DNA of 63,919 nucleotides from contig CAJUGS010000016.1 in the NCBI GenBank assembly GCA_910586305.1, positions 1-63,919 on the forward strand, given 5' to 3'. The position numbers and the translations under genes are program-made. This document shows, one piece after another, positions 1 through 9,372 of this stretch. Below the pieces are notes generated by a model. That model was not told the origin of the DNA. It saw only the letters and a program-made list of their open reading frames with translations, and searched no databases. Position 1 is the first letter of the stretch. The number at the start of each line of letters is the position of its first letter. Source of the DNA: an uncultured Duncaniella sp. Lineage in GTDB: Bacteria; Bacteroidota; Bacteroidia; Bacteroidales; Muribaculaceae.

Positions 1-115
1 ACGCCTGCAAAATCAAAAACAACCCCGATTTTCAACCCCGATGAAACAAACAGAAAGCATAACTCCCAACATATCAGACTATTCACAAGTCAAACGCTTA
101 ATCGAGTGGGAATAG
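1..115 (+). CDS. C-terminal end of an unidentified protein (partial)
   Basis: The second frame is open from the left edge of the window to a TAG at 113-115, giving about 37 residues that end in ...KRLIEWE. The start lies outside the window. A strong hairpin with a T-run follows 44 bases later, which is what one expects after the last gene of a transcript and supports this frame as real. The fragment is too short to name a family. Confidence 0.55.
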   Translation, partial: RLQNQKQPRFSTPMKQTESITPNISDYSQVKRLIEWE

Positions 116-158
116 CAGAGGACGATTGTAGTCTGCAAATGAATACGCATTAAGAAAC

Positions 159-212
159 GAAACATACGGGACACGGAGGCTATCTTCTGTTACCGTATGT
201 TTCTTTTTTCTC
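159..212 (+). terminator. Rho-independent terminator
   Basis: An 11-bp perfect stem (159-169 pairs with 193-203) is followed directly by TTTTTT. It lies between the partial gene ending at 115 and ogt and probably ends the upstream transcript. Confidence 0.75.
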
Positions 213-225
213 ATACCATTGAAAA

Positions 226-798
226 ATGAAACGAGTAACTACTCCGACAGTTTTTGCCGAGACCTACAACTCCCCGGCAGGGCCTCTCATCATAGGCGAG
301 ACTGACGGACATCTATGCCTGTGCGACTGGGCGGTGCAAATGCCACGTATCAGTCGACGCTTCAATATCACAAAGTCCCCCACAGCCGTCACACGCGAAG
401 CCTGCTCACAGCTCGAAAGATATTTTGCCGGTTTGCTGAGAGAGTTCACACTTCCCGTCATACTCCACGGCACTCCCTTTCAGACAGCCATATGGGAGGC
501 TCTGCGACAAATACCATATGGACACACCGAATCCTACAGCCGACTTGCCGTCATAGCCGGCCATCCGGGAGCAGTCAGAGCCGTAGCCAACGCTGTCGGA
601 GCCAACCCGGCCTCAATAATCGTACCGTGTCACCGTATCATCGGAGCAAACGGATCGCTGACAGGCTATGCCGGAGGGCTCGAGGCGAAACGTATTCTGT
701 TGGATTTAGAAAGGAGGAATATCTCCGGGAGCTGCAGTTGTCATGATGTCGGCAGTTCCGCCCGACAGGGGAGAAGGCATATCGGAGAAGTTTCCTGA
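226..798 (+). CDS. ogt: Methylated-DNA-protein-cysteine methyltransferase
   Basis: This suicide DNA-repair protein moves the alkyl group from O6-alkylguanine (or O4-alkylthymine) to its own cysteine. The active-site signature PCHR is at residues 134-137, with Cys135 as acceptor, followed by the usual G-x-L-x-GYAGG-LxxK segment. The N-terminal half fits the ribonuclease-like domain. At 190 aa it is somewhat long: the family normally ends soon after the helix around residue 160, but here the frame runs about 30 residues further, entirely through the antisense of the dnaB 3' end. That tail (Ser, Arg and Gly rich) is unlike the family and is probably a read-on after loss of the original stop. The identity is secure; the function of the tail is unknown. 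Confidence 0.93.
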   Translation: MKRVTTPTVFAETYNSPAGPLIIGETDGHLCLCDWAVQMPRISRRFNITKSPTAVTREACSQLERYFAGLLREFTLPVILHGTPFQTAIWEALRQIPYGHTESYSRLAVIAGHPGAVRAVANAVGANPASIIVPCHRIIGANGSLTGYAGGLEAKRILLDLERRNISGSCSCHDVGSSARQGRRHIGEVS

Positions 799-2256
799 AT
801 TGAGACGACTCTCTCTCATTCCGCTCGACATCTCCACTTCGCCATCCCAGTTCTCAAAACGGGCATAGCGCGACTTAAACCGCATCTTCACATCGTCAAC
901 ACGTCCCGAACGGTGCTTTGCCACAATAAATTCCGCAAGACCACGGATGTCATTTCCGGCAGCATCCACTCCCGACCTCAGATAGTATTCCGGTCGATGT
1001 ATGAAACACACGATGTCGGCATCCTGCTCGATGGCACCAGACTCACGAAGGTCACTAAGCTGTGGACGCTTGCCATCCTTGCTGTCTGCACCGCGCGACT
1101 CCACCGAACGATTGAGCTGCGACAGTGCGACTATTGGAATGTTGAGTTCCTTAGCGAGCTGCTTGAGCGAACGCGAAATCATGGAGACCTCCTGCTCACG
1201 CGACCCAAACTTCATTCCCGAGGCGTTCATGAGCTGCAGGTAGTCAATGATAATAAACTGCACATTATGCTCTCTCACCAGACGGCGCGCCTTGGTTCGA
1301 AGCTCGAAGATAGAGAGCGATGCGGTATCGTCGATAAAGAGCGGTGCGCTATAAAGGTTTTTCACTCTCGACATCAGCTGGTCCCACTCCATCTGCGACA
1401 GCTGTCCACTCTTGATTTTCTCACCCTCGATTTCGCAAGTATTCTGTATCAGACGGTTCACGAGCTGAAGGTTGGACATCTCAAGCGAAAAGATGGCTAC
1501 AGGTATATTGTAGGTCACAGCCATATTTTTGGCCATCGACAACACAAATGCCGTCTTTCCCATCGCAGGACGGGCCGCGATAATGATGAGGTCGCTTCGC
1601 TGCCATCCCGAGGTGAGCTTGTCAAGTTCGTGAAATCCCGATTCAAGACCCGAAAGGCCCGACGCACGGTTGGCCGACGTCTGAATCTGCTCTATGGCGG
1701 CATTGATCACAGGGTCAATCTGGGTCACATCCTTCTTGACATTTCTATGGGAAATCTCAAACAGTTTACCCTCGGCCTCTTGTAGCAGGTCGTCGACATC
1801 ATAACTCTCGTCAAAAGCCTGAGCCTCTATCTGCGAAGCAAACTTGATGAGCTCGCGGGCCAGATACTTCTGAGCCACAATGCGGGCATGAAATTCCACG
1901 TGGGCACCCGAAGCCACTCTTGATGTCAGTTCCGACACCCTTAACGGACCTCCTGCCGCCTCCAGATCGCCCTGCAGACGCAGCTTTTCTGTGACGGTGA
2001 GCATATCGATGCTCTGCTGCGAAGCTCCCAGACTCTGGATGGCCGCATATATCTTCTGGTTTGCCGGATCGTAGAACGACTCCGGCTTGAGGATATCACA
2101 CACCACCGTATAGGCATCTTTCTCGAGCATCAATGCACCAAGCACAGCCTCCTCGAGATCGTTGTCGCGCGGCGGGATGCGGCCTCCGTGGTCAAACTTT
2201 GATATATGTTCGGGCTTGCCTCCCTGACGGAAATTTCTGTTGTAATCCTGTGGCAT
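706..2256 (-). CDS. dnaB: Replicative DNA helicase DnaB
   Basis: This is the hexameric 5'-3' helicase that unwinds the replication fork and recruits primase. The N-terminal primase-interacting domain spans roughly residues 20-130 and the RecA-like domain about 185-480. Walker A reads ARPAMGKT (near residues 228-235); the DYLQLM Walker B and the SQLNRSVE segment are also present. The frame is open upstream to a GTG at 2298. A promoter -7 box at 2278-2285 (TAACTTTG on the minus strand) lies inside that extension, so I choose the ATG at 2256 (MPQDYN), giving 516 aa. The gene converges on ogt and the two overlap by 93 bp. dnaG, its functional partner, is at 59.2 kb in this window. No intein is seen. 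Confidence 0.96.
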   Translation of the reverse strand: MPQDYNRNFRQGGKPEHISKFDHGGRIPPRDNDLEEAVLGALMLEKDAYTVVCDILKPESFYDPANQKIYAAIQSLGASQQSIDMLTVTEKLRLQGDLEAAGGPLRVSELTSRVASGAHVEFHARIVAQKYLARELIKFASQIEAQAFDESYDVDDLLQEAEGKLFEISHRNVKKDVTQIDPVINAAIEQIQTSANRASGLSGLESGFHELDKLTSGWQRSDLIIIAARPAMGKTAFVLSMAKNMAVTYNIPVAIFSLEMSNLQLVNRLIQNTCEIEGEKIKSGQLSQMEWDQLMSRVKNLYSAPLFIDDTASLSIFELRTKARRLVREHNVQFIIIDYLQLMNASGMKFGSREQEVSMISRSLKQLAKELNIPIVALSQLNRSVESRGADSKDGKRPQLSDLRESGAIEQDADIVCFIHRPEYYLRSGVDAAGNDIRGLAEFIVAKHRSGRVDDVKMRFKSRYARFENWDGEVEMSSGMRESRLNSGNFSDMPSPLSGGTADIMTTAAPGDIPPF

Positions 2257-2277
2257 TTCTTGATTGGTCTTTGTGTG

Positions 2278-2309
2278 CAAAGTTACAACATTTCCCACCT
2301 CTCCCCAAC
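2278..2309 (-). promoter_or_regulatory. dnaB promoter, Bacteroidota type
   Basis: On the minus strand, GTTG (complement of 2306-2309), 20 nt, then TAACTTTG (complement of 2278-2285). This matches the -33 TTTG / -7 TAnnTTTG consensus of the primary sigma factor in this phylum. It places transcription start near 2272 and helps decide the dnaB start codon. Confidence 0.7.
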
Positions 2310-2417
2310 TACACCACGGTTAACTTATCAAAATCTTTTCCACATTATCGGTATTTTTCACTTAATATCACCTTTTTTGGCATAGTTTTTGAAAGAAAGT
2401 CAGTAAATTTGTATCCA

Positions 2418-4622
2418 ATGACACCCATGTATATAAACCGAAAGGATATAGAGGCGTTTATTGCCTCCGGACGTGTGACAGCCGCGCTCGACCTTCTCGA
2501 AAATGCCATAACGGCAGCACCCCACATCGGCAATTTCACTTCCGAGCTGGAGCGCCTGCGCCGTGAATATGGCATTATGTCCGACTATGCACTCCGAGGA
2601 TTTCCCGACCCAGGCCGCCCCGAAGCTTTCGCGAGCCTCGTCGAAGGAATACGCCGACTCTCCGACCTCATGGAGAGACAGATAAAGACAGCCGACTCAC
2701 CCACACTGTACTTTAATACACTTCGCTACGAACTCACCGAGCCTAAGGGAGACCCTGCATTACTGCTTGATGAATACCGACGCATCAACCGCAAACTCTC
2801 ACTTGCATCTCTGTCCGAAAACCCCGGAGAGGCATCGCGCGAGTTCTCCCGCAAAGCAGAAAATATAGAGCGACACTTCTTCAACCGTCTATGGACTCTT
2901 GCGCCGGTCACGGCCGAGACCGATGCGGTGCTACGCGACATGATTGCCGACCGCTCTCTGCCCCGCCATTTCAAGCTGCTTGCCATCAGCGCAGTATCTC
3001 TTGGCTTGATGGAGCTGTTTGACGAGCGCCGACTATTATTCCTTATGGACACCTACGCCGAGGCCGAAGACGACGAAACAGCAATCCGCGCACTTTCCGG
3101 CCTCCTCATAGGCCTGTGGCTGTTCCGCTCACGTCCGATGAGTCGCAAACTCAAAGTGAGGATGGACTCCCTTGTAGAACTTCCATCCTGGACTTCAGAT
3201 GTCAAAAACATCAATCTCCAGTTCATGCGTTCGCGCGACACAGAGCGTATCACACGCAAATTCACCGACGAGGTGATACCCGAAATGATGAAGCTACGCC
3301 CTGAGATAGAAAAACTCGGGCGCATGAAAATCGACCCCGAATCAATCGAGGAGAATCCGGAATGGGCTGAAATGCTTGAAAAATCAGGAGTGGCCGACCG
3401 GCTCAAGGAACTGCAGGAGATACAGGAAGACGGCGGAGATGTCATGATGGCGACATTCAGCCGACTGAAGACCTTCCCGTTCTTCAACGATATATCCAAC
3501 TGGTTCCTGCCATTCCACAACGGACACTCACTGCTCACCGACGGTGCCGACTCCGACCTTGCCGCGCTCTGCGACATCATCACAGGAGTCCCGATGTTCT
3601 GCGACAACGACAAATACTCGGTAGTCCTCTCCCTCTCCTCACTGCCGGCATCACAAAAAACAATGATGATGAGCCAGTTGAGAATGCAGCGCGACCAGAT
3701 GGAACAAATGAGATTTGCCGAAGCCCGTCCGCGCCACCGCGACGAAATCGCATCCTCCTACGTCCGCGACCTCTACCGTTTCTTTAAGCTATTCCGCCGC
3801 AAGGGAGAATTTACCGACCCATTCTCCTCAGGCCTCAACCTGCCGGCACTCCCGCTCCTGGCCGAGACATTCGACGACGCCGAGACACTCGGACTCATCG
3901 GAGAGTTTTACTTCAAGAGAAAGTACTATCGTGACGCATTCGAGACATTCGAACGTCTTTCATTCAAAATGCCGCCGGCTGCCGAGTTATTCCAAAAAAT
4001 GGGATACTGCCTTCAGTCTGTCGGGGATATCGAAGGAGCCGTGCGCTACTATGAGCAGAGCGAACTCCTCAATTCCGAGAGCCGATGGACCATCCGCCGT
4101 CTTGCTTCATGCTGTCGCACACTCGGACGCTGGGAAGAAGCCCTCGGATATTATCGCCGACTGGCCGATTCAAAACCCGACGATGTCTCCACCGCACTCA
4201 ACATCGGACTATCGCTTGTCAAGCTCCGCCGCTACGACGAAGCCCTACAATACCTTTTCAAAGCCGAATTTCTCGGCAACAGCAGCGAGAAAGCCATCCG
4301 GGCTATAGCGTGGTGCACCCTTCTTGGAGCCGACTACACCCGCTGCGCAAAATACACCGACATTCTGCTATCGTCATCGCCCACGGCCAACGACCTGCTC
4401 AATGCCGGCCACCTCGCCATACTCACCGGCCGTCCGGCCGATGCCGCCGATTACTGGGCCAGGTCACTTGCAGCACGAGACTTCGACGCCCAGTCGCTAA
4501 TCTCCGAGATCGAATCCGACCGCGCCACCATAGGAGGCTACTCCGAAATTGACCCGGTGCTCGTCGGTATGGTGGCCGATAACGCAGTCTCACGTGCCCG
4601 GACCATAGGGAACCAACTCTGA
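2418..4622 (+). CDS. Tetratricopeptide-repeat protein
   Basis: A 734-residue cytoplasmic-looking protein with no signal peptide. The C-terminal third (about residues 490-700) has recurrent TPR helices, including phrases such as YYEQSELLNSESRW, EALGYYRRLADSKPDD and YDEALQYLFKAEFLG. The first 450 residues are helical and contain no enzyme motif I recognise. TPRs are protein-binding scaffolds; the partner cannot be named. The frame is open upstream into dnaB, but a TAAATTTG box at 2404-2411 supports the ATG at 2418 (the next, at 2427, is the alternative). It is divergent from dnaB and is followed 48 bp later by the M3 peptidase, so the two may be co-transcribed. Confidence 0.8.
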   Translation: MTPMYINRKDIEAFIASGRVTAALDLLENAITAAPHIGNFTSELERLRREYGIMSDYALRGFPDPGRPEAFASLVEGIRRLSDLMERQIKTADSPTLYFNTLRYELTEPKGDPALLLDEYRRINRKLSLASLSENPGEASREFSRKAENIERHFFNRLWTLAPVTAETDAVLRDMIADRSLPRHFKLLAISAVSLGLMELFDERRLLFLMDTYAEAEDDETAIRALSGLLIGLWLFRSRPMSRKLKVRMDSLVELPSWTSDVKNINLQFMRSRDTERITRKFTDEVIPEMMKLRPEIEKLGRMKIDPESIEENPEWAEMLEKSGVADRLKELQEIQEDGGDVMMATFSRLKTFPFFNDISNWFLPFHNGHSLLTDGADSDLAALCDIITGVPMFCDNDKYSVVLSLSSLPASQKTMMMSQLRMQRDQMEQMRFAEARPRHRDEIASSYVRDLYRFFKLFRRKGEFTDPFSSGLNLPALPLLAETFDDAETLGLIGEFYFKRKYYRDAFETFERLSFKMPPAAELFQKMGYCLQSVGDIEGAVRYYEQSELLNSESRWTIRRLASCCRTLGRWEEALGYYRRLADSKPDDVSTALNIGLSLVKLRRYDEALQYLFKAEFLGNSSEKAIRAIAWCTLLGADYTRCAKYTDILLSSSPTANDLLNAGHLAILTGRPADAADYWARSLAARDFDAQSLISEIESDRATIGGYSEIDPVLVGMVADNAVSRARTIGNQL

Positions 4623-4670
4623 CCGCAACAGACTAAACGACCAAACACTATCACAAAACAATTATAAAAA

Positions 4671-6794
4671 ATGCGCAAAACTATAGTAGCGGCCATGGCC
4701 GCGACCTGTATTATGAGTCAAGCACAGAATCCATTTTTCGAGGAGTTCAAAGGAACTCCCCACGGCACCACTCCATTCGACCAGATCACCGTCACCGACT
4801 ACGAGCCGGCCATTGACCGTGGCATAAAGCTCGGCCTCGAAGGAGTAGAAAAAATTGTGGCCGATCCCGCAAAACCCACATTTGAGAACACAATTGTAGC
4901 ACTCGAGAGATCGGGCCGCGACCTCGACCGCGTTCTCAACGTTTTCTTCCCGTTGCTCTCGTCGCTCAGCGACGACGCCATGATGGAACTGTCTATGAAG
5001 ATCACTCCGCGTCTTTCCGACTATTCCACAACAATCTCGCTCAACGAGGGCTTATGGAAAAGAGTAAAAGCTGTGCATGACAGCGGAGACACACTGCGCC
5101 TCTCACCCGAGGACAAGACACTCCTCAAACGCACATACGAATCCTTCACCCGCAACGGCGCACTTCTCGAGGGAGCCGATCGCGAGAAATACGCACGTCT
5201 CTCAAGCCGTCTCAGCGAACTCACCACACTTTTCGGCCAGAATGTGCTCAAAGAAGTCAACACCTACGAAATCTGGCTAAAGAAGTCCGACCTCTCCGGT
5301 CTGCCCGAAAGCTCGGTCGATGCCGCCGCTCTTGCAGCCAAAGAGAAAGGACGCGAGGGAGAATATCTCTTCACTCTCGACCAGCCCGTCTACATGGCTT
5401 TCATGAAGTATAGCGACCGTCCCGACCTGCGCGAAAAAATGTATCGTCTTTACACCGGACGCAACATGAAAGGCGAGTACAACAATCTCCCGGTGATGAA
5501 AGAGATAGCCGAGACACGTCTGCAAATAGCCAACCTGCTCGGCTACAAGACATATGCCGACTACTCCCTGGCCACTACCATGGCAGCCAACCCCGACAAT
5601 GTATACAACCTTCTCAACTCACTGCGCGATGCCTACAAGCCTGCACAGGAGGCCGAGTTCAAAGAACTCTCCGACTTCGCCTCGCGCATCGAAGGCCGTC
5701 AGGTCACACTCAAGCCCTGGGATTACAGCTACTATTCCAACAAGCTTAAAAACGCCAAATACTCCTACGACGAGGAGGAACTCCGCCCCTACTTCGAACT
5801 CAACAATGTGATAGGAGGCGTGTTTGGTCTCGCAGAGAAACTCTACGGACTTCAGTTTGTCAAGAACCCCGACATCCCCGTATATCACCCTGACGTTACC
5901 GCCTTTGACGTAAAGGACAAGGACGGCAGTTTCCTTGGTGTGATTTACACCGACTTCTTCCCCCGTGCGAGCAAACGTCCCGGAGCATGGATGACAGAGT
6001 TCAAAGGCCAGGAGACAACAGCCGACGGTGTAAACTCGCGTCCCCACGTCACAATCGTGATGAACTTCACAAAACCCACCGATTCCAAGCCATCGCTCCT
6101 CACCCCCTATGAGGTGGAGACATTCCTTCACGAGTTCGGCCACGGTCTCCACGGACTGCTTGCCAACACAAAATACGCATCTCTCGCCGGCACAAATGTG
6201 CTCCGCGACTTCGTGGAACTCCCGTCACAGTTCAACGAGAACTATCTCACCGAGAAATTATTCCTTGACGGCTTTGCCCGCCACTACAAGACCGGCGAAC
6301 CCATACCGGCCGAACTCGTTGACCGCATTATAGCCACATCGCAGTTCGGAGCGGCCTACGCTTGTCTGCGCCAGCTCAACTTCGGGCTCATTGACATGGC
6401 CTGGCACACCATCACAGCCCCGGTAGACGATCCTGCCGCATTCGAGGCAAAAGCCGGTGAATCAGTAGCCATGTTCGAACCTGTACAAGGCTCAATGTCA
6501 TCACCCACATTCAGCCACATATTTGCAGGTGGATACGCTGCAGGATATTACAGCTACAAATGGGCCGAGGTTCTTGATGCCGACGCATTCGCCCACTTCA
6601 AAGAACACGGCATCTTCGACCCGGCCACAGCCGCATCCTTCAGAGAGAACATACTCTCGAAAGGCGGCACCGAAGACCCCGCCGTTCTCTACCGCCGATT
6701 CAGGGGGCACGACGCCACAATCGACGCCCTTCTGGAGCGCGACGGAATTGAGAAACTCCCCACAATCCCGGCCGACATCAACCACAGAGACTGA
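4671..6794 (+). CDS. M3-family zinc metallopeptidase (peptidyl-dipeptidase Dcp-like)
   Basis: A zinc peptidase that removes dipeptides from, or cleaves, short peptides. The zinc signature HEFGH is at residues 487-491, in the expected place in a 707-aa M3A protein; the downstream Glu ligand is probably in the FVELPSQFNENY segment. The N-terminus has a short hydrophobic stretch ending near SQA, so the protein is probably exported to the periplasm, as many Bacteroidales Dcp-like enzymes are. A strong terminator follows at 6812-6860. Dcp and oligopeptidase A cannot be separated by eye; the exported form favours Dcp. Confidence 0.92.
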   Translation: MRKTIVAAMAATCIMSQAQNPFFEEFKGTPHGTTPFDQITVTDYEPAIDRGIKLGLEGVEKIVADPAKPTFENTIVALERSGRDLDRVLNVFFPLLSSLSDDAMMELSMKITPRLSDYSTTISLNEGLWKRVKAVHDSGDTLRLSPEDKTLLKRTYESFTRNGALLEGADREKYARLSSRLSELTTLFGQNVLKEVNTYEIWLKKSDLSGLPESSVDAAALAAKEKGREGEYLFTLDQPVYMAFMKYSDRPDLREKMYRLYTGRNMKGEYNNLPVMKEIAETRLQIANLLGYKTYADYSLATTMAANPDNVYNLLNSLRDAYKPAQEAEFKELSDFASRIEGRQVTLKPWDYSYYSNKLKNAKYSYDEEELRPYFELNNVIGGVFGLAEKLYGLQFVKNPDIPVYHPDVTAFDVKDKDGSFLGVIYTDFFPRASKRPGAWMTEFKGQETTADGVNSRPHVTIVMNFTKPTDSKPSLLTPYEVETFLHEFGHGLHGLLANTKYASLAGTNVLRDFVELPSQFNENYLTEKLFLDGFARHYKTGEPIPAELVDRIIATSQFGAAYACLRQLNFGLIDMAWHTITAPVDDPAAFEAKAGESVAMFEPVQGSMSSPTFSHIFAGGYAAGYYSYKWAEVLDADAFAHFKEHGIFDPATAASFRENILSKGGTEDPAVLYRRFRGHDATIDALLERDGIEKLPTIPADINHRD

Positions 6795-6811
6795 TATTGT
6801 TTAAATTTTAG

Positions 6812-6860
6812 AAAGATGCCGTCAAACATATTTTTATTGTTTGACGGCATCTTTCTTTTG
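6812..6860 (+). terminator. Terminator overlapping the lplA promoter
   Basis: A 17-bp perfect stem (6812-6828 pairs with 6838-6854) with a 9-nt loop, followed by CTTTT. It ends the M3 peptidase transcript. Its 3' arm contains the -33 TTTG of the next promoter. Confidence 0.85.
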
Positions 6861-6870
6861 GGTATATTTG
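6840..6870 (+). promoter_or_regulatory. Promoter of the lplA-gcv-lpd unit
   Basis: TTTG at 6840-6843, a 19-nt spacer, then TATATTTG at 6863-6870, followed by lplA at 6898. This is a consensus Bacteroidota primary-sigma promoter. I see no glycine riboswitch in the 28-nt leader. Confidence 0.7.
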
Positions 6871-6897
6871 CAGTCCGTAACACGCATATATCATACC

Positions 6898-7884
6898 ATG
6901 GAATTAGTCATAGTCCCCGACAGTAAAACACCGCGTGCCCTTCCCTTCTACCTATCCCTTGAGGAATGGCTGGCGAGGAAATATCCCGGACGCGACTTCT
7001 TCTTTATGTGGCAGGTGGAACCGACAGTAATCGTCGGCCGACACCAGCTCATAGAGCGGGAAGTCGACACACAATTCTGTCACAGCAGAGGCATTGACCT
7101 TGTCAGACGCAAAAGCGGCGGTGGTGCAGTATTGGCCGACATGAACAACATCATGTTCTCCTATATCACGTCATCCTCAAACGTCACGACAACATTCTCC
7201 GAATACACCTCCATGGTAGCCCGGTCACTACGCCTTCTCGGCCTTGACGCATCAGACAATTCCCGCAATGACATCCTAATAGGCGACCGCAAAGTATCGG
7301 GAAACTCCTACTACCACATCAAAGGCCGCAGCATTGTACACGGCACTATGCTCTACGACTTCGACCCCGAAATGATGGCCGGCGCGCTAACCCCTCCGGC
7401 GGTAAAACTGCAGAGCCACGGAGTCAGCTCGGTGCGCAGCCGGGTCACAACAATCCGCGAGCAGCTTCCGTCACTTTCTATGGCCGACTTCAAGGCACAC
7501 ATACTACGGACAATCCCCGACCAGGACCGCTCACTCATTCTCTCTCCCTCCGACTTAGCTGAAGTGGAGGAAATCGAAAAGGCCTACCGCCGTCCCGAAT
7601 GGCTCACAGGACAAAACCCCAAAGGCACACTCACTCTCACACAACGCATCGAGGGAGTGGGCACAATCTCGGTTTGCCTGACAGTTACCTCCGGAAAAAT
7701 AAAAGAGTGTTCATTGTCGGGCGACTATCTGTCAACTGCAGAAAACATCTCGGAAACCATAGCCGAACGACTCCTCGACACACCCTACGAGCGAACTGCT
7801 CTGACAGCCTCACTCGCCTCACTCGAGCTCTCGTCTCTCATTCCGGGGCTGAAAAACGAAGACTTCATAAAATTGATATGCTGA
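6898..7884 (+). CDS. lplA: Lipoate-protein ligase A
   Basis: It activates free lipoate with ATP and attaches it to the lysine of carrier proteins such as GcvH. The family signatures RRKSGGGAV (lipoate/adenylate pocket) and GDRKVSGN are present, and the protein is 328 aa, typical for LplA with a C-terminal accessory domain. The frame extends 19 codons further upstream, but those codons overlap the promoter, so ATG 6898 is the start. It heads the glycine-cleavage genes, which fits its job of lipoylating GcvH, encoded 1.1 kb downstream. The gap to gcvT is 16 bp. Confidence 0.92.
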   Translation: MELVIVPDSKTPRALPFYLSLEEWLARKYPGRDFFFMWQVEPTVIVGRHQLIEREVDTQFCHSRGIDLVRRKSGGGAVLADMNNIMFSYITSSSNVTTTFSEYTSMVARSLRLLGLDASDNSRNDILIGDRKVSGNSYYHIKGRSIVHGTMLYDFDPEMMAGALTPPAVKLQSHGVSSVRSRVTTIREQLPSLSMADFKAHILRTIPDQDRSLILSPSDLAEVEEIEKAYRRPEWLTGQNPKGTLTLTQRIEGVGTISVCLTVTSGKIKECSLSGDYLSTAENISETIAERLLDTPYERTALTASLASLELSSLIPGLKNEDFIKLIC

Positions 7885-7900
7885 TTAATACCGTCTTTTC

Positions 7901-8998
7901 ATGGAAAACATCAAAAAGACCTGTCTGCACTCCCGCCACATAGATCTGGGAGCACAGATGACCCCATTCGGGGGATTCGATATGCCGATACAGTACTCCG
8001 GTATAGTCGAAGAACACCAGGCAGTCCGAAATGCCTGCGGAGTGTTTGACGTCTCCCATATGGGCGAGGTAAACATCTCCGGCCCGGACGCCGAAAAATA
8101 TGTCAACCACATTTTCACAAATAATGTGAGTGGCATCTCGGCCGGAAAAATCCTCTACGGCATGATGTGCAACCCCGAAGGAGGAGTGGTCGACGACCTC
8201 CTCGTCTACAAAAGAGGAGAAAACAACTTCTTCCTCGTCATCAACGCCGCCAACATAGATAAGGATATGGCCTGGATTGAAAAAAATGCCACAGGCTATG
8301 ATGTTGAAATCAATCCTTTAAGCGACTCCATCAGCCAGCTGGCCGTTCAAGGCCCCGAGTCTGAGGCAGTGATGGAACAGGTACTCGGAATATCCTGTGC
8401 CGACCTGCTCTTCTACACCTTCCGCGAAGAAAGCCTCGACGGCCGACACATTCTCGTGAGTCGCACAGGCTATACCGGCGAAGATGGATTTGAAATCTAC
8501 GCCGATGACGACACAATAATGAATATGTGGGACACACTCATAGCCTCCGGTCGCGCATTGCCTTGCGGACTTGGCTGTCGAGACACTCTCCGGTTTGAAG
8601 TCGGCCTCCCACTCTACGGCGACGAACTCTCCGAAACTATAAGCCCTGTTGAGGCAGGCCTTGGCATTTTCGTAAACCTTGATAAACCCGAGTTCATCGG
8701 TCGCGACGTCCTCGCAGTACAGAAAGCCGAGGGTGCCCCGCGTAAACTCATCGGGCTCGAACTTGCCGACCGCGCCATTCCTCGCCACGGCTACGAAGTG
8801 CTCAACGACCAGGAAGAGGTGGTCGGATACGTCACGACAGGCTATCGCGGTATTTCGGTCGACAAGAGTATCGCCGCCGCGCTCGTAGACACTTCCTATG
8901 CGGCCAAAGGCACTCCCTTGAGCATCCGCATCCGTCGCAAGACCTTCCCTGCCACAGTAACAGCAAAAAAATTCTACAAAAAATCCTATAAAAAATGA
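7901..8998 (+). CDS. gcvT: Glycine cleavage system T protein (aminomethyltransferase)
   Basis: It takes the aminomethyl group from lipoyl-GcvH to tetrahydrofolate, releasing ammonia and forming 5,10-methylene-THF. At 365 aa it has full family length. It contains the N-terminal MPIQYSGI...HMGEV folate-domain pattern, SRTGYTGEDGFEI in the centre, and a C-terminal barrel with GYVTTGYRG. Its stop overlaps the gcvH start (ATGA), indicating translational coupling. Confidence 0.96.
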   Translation: MENIKKTCLHSRHIDLGAQMTPFGGFDMPIQYSGIVEEHQAVRNACGVFDVSHMGEVNISGPDAEKYVNHIFTNNVSGISAGKILYGMMCNPEGGVVDDLLVYKRGENNFFLVINAANIDKDMAWIEKNATGYDVEINPLSDSISQLAVQGPESEAVMEQVLGISCADLLFYTFREESLDGRHILVSRTGYTGEDGFEIYADDDTIMNMWDTLIASGRALPCGLGCRDTLRFEVGLPLYGDELSETISPVEAGLGIFVNLDKPEFIGRDVLAVQKAEGAPRKLIGLELADRAIPRHGYEVLNDQEEVVGYVTTGYRGISVDKSIAAALVDTSYAAKGTPLSIRIRRKTFPATVTAKKFYKKSYKK

Positions 8999-9366
8999 TC
9001 TACTACAGCAAATCCCACGAATACGCCCGCGTTGAGGGCAATACAGCCTTCATTGGTATCTCTGACTACGCACAGAAAGCTCTCGGCAACGTTGTTTATG
9101 TCGATATGCCCGAACAAGGCGACGACGTGACAGCAGGAGAAGAGTTCGGAGCAGTTGAGAGTGTAAAGGCAGCATCAGATCTTTTCGCTCCTGTGAGTGG
9201 CGCTGTCGTAAACATCAACGAAGCCCTCATCGACAATCCGCGCCTTGTCAACGACGATGCTATGGCCAACTGGATTATCGAAGTCGAAATGACCGACCCA
9301 TCCGAGCTTGAAGGACTCATGGACGAGGAAGCATACAAGGCTTTCTGCGCCTCCGAAACTCACTGA
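8995..9366 (+). CDS. gcvH: Glycine cleavage system H protein (lipoyl carrier)
   Basis: A 123-aa lipoyl-domain protein that shuttles the aminomethyl group between the P, T and L proteins. The lipoylation site is Lys58 in the ESVKAAS context, preceded by the acidic residues typical for recognition by LplA. Full length. It overlaps gcvT by 4 nt and lies 6 nt before gcvPA. Confidence 0.96.
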   Translation: MIYYSKSHEYARVEGNTAFIGISDYAQKALGNVVYVDMPEQGDDVTAGEEFGAVESVKAASDLFAPVSGAVVNINEALIDNPRLVNDDAMANWIIEVEMTDPSELEGLMDEEAYKAFCASETH

Positions 9367-9372
9367 TAGCCC

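Noticed and set aside
913..1785. A 290-codon frame antisense to dnaB
   Set aside because: A shadow of dnaB; no start context, and composition (His/Arg/Leu rich) typical of antisense translation.
2133..2417. N-terminal extension of the TPR protein
   Set aside because: It would overlap dnaB and its promoter; the -7 box at 2404-2411 and a good ATG at 2418 explain the gene better.
5619..6152. Antisense frames across the M3 peptidase gene
   Set aside because: Codon-bias shadows; the sense gene has a full catalytic motif.
6870..6897. Glycine riboswitch before the lipoate/glycine-cleavage genes
   Set aside because: The leader is under 30 nt, too short for the aptamer, and none is seen before gcvT either.
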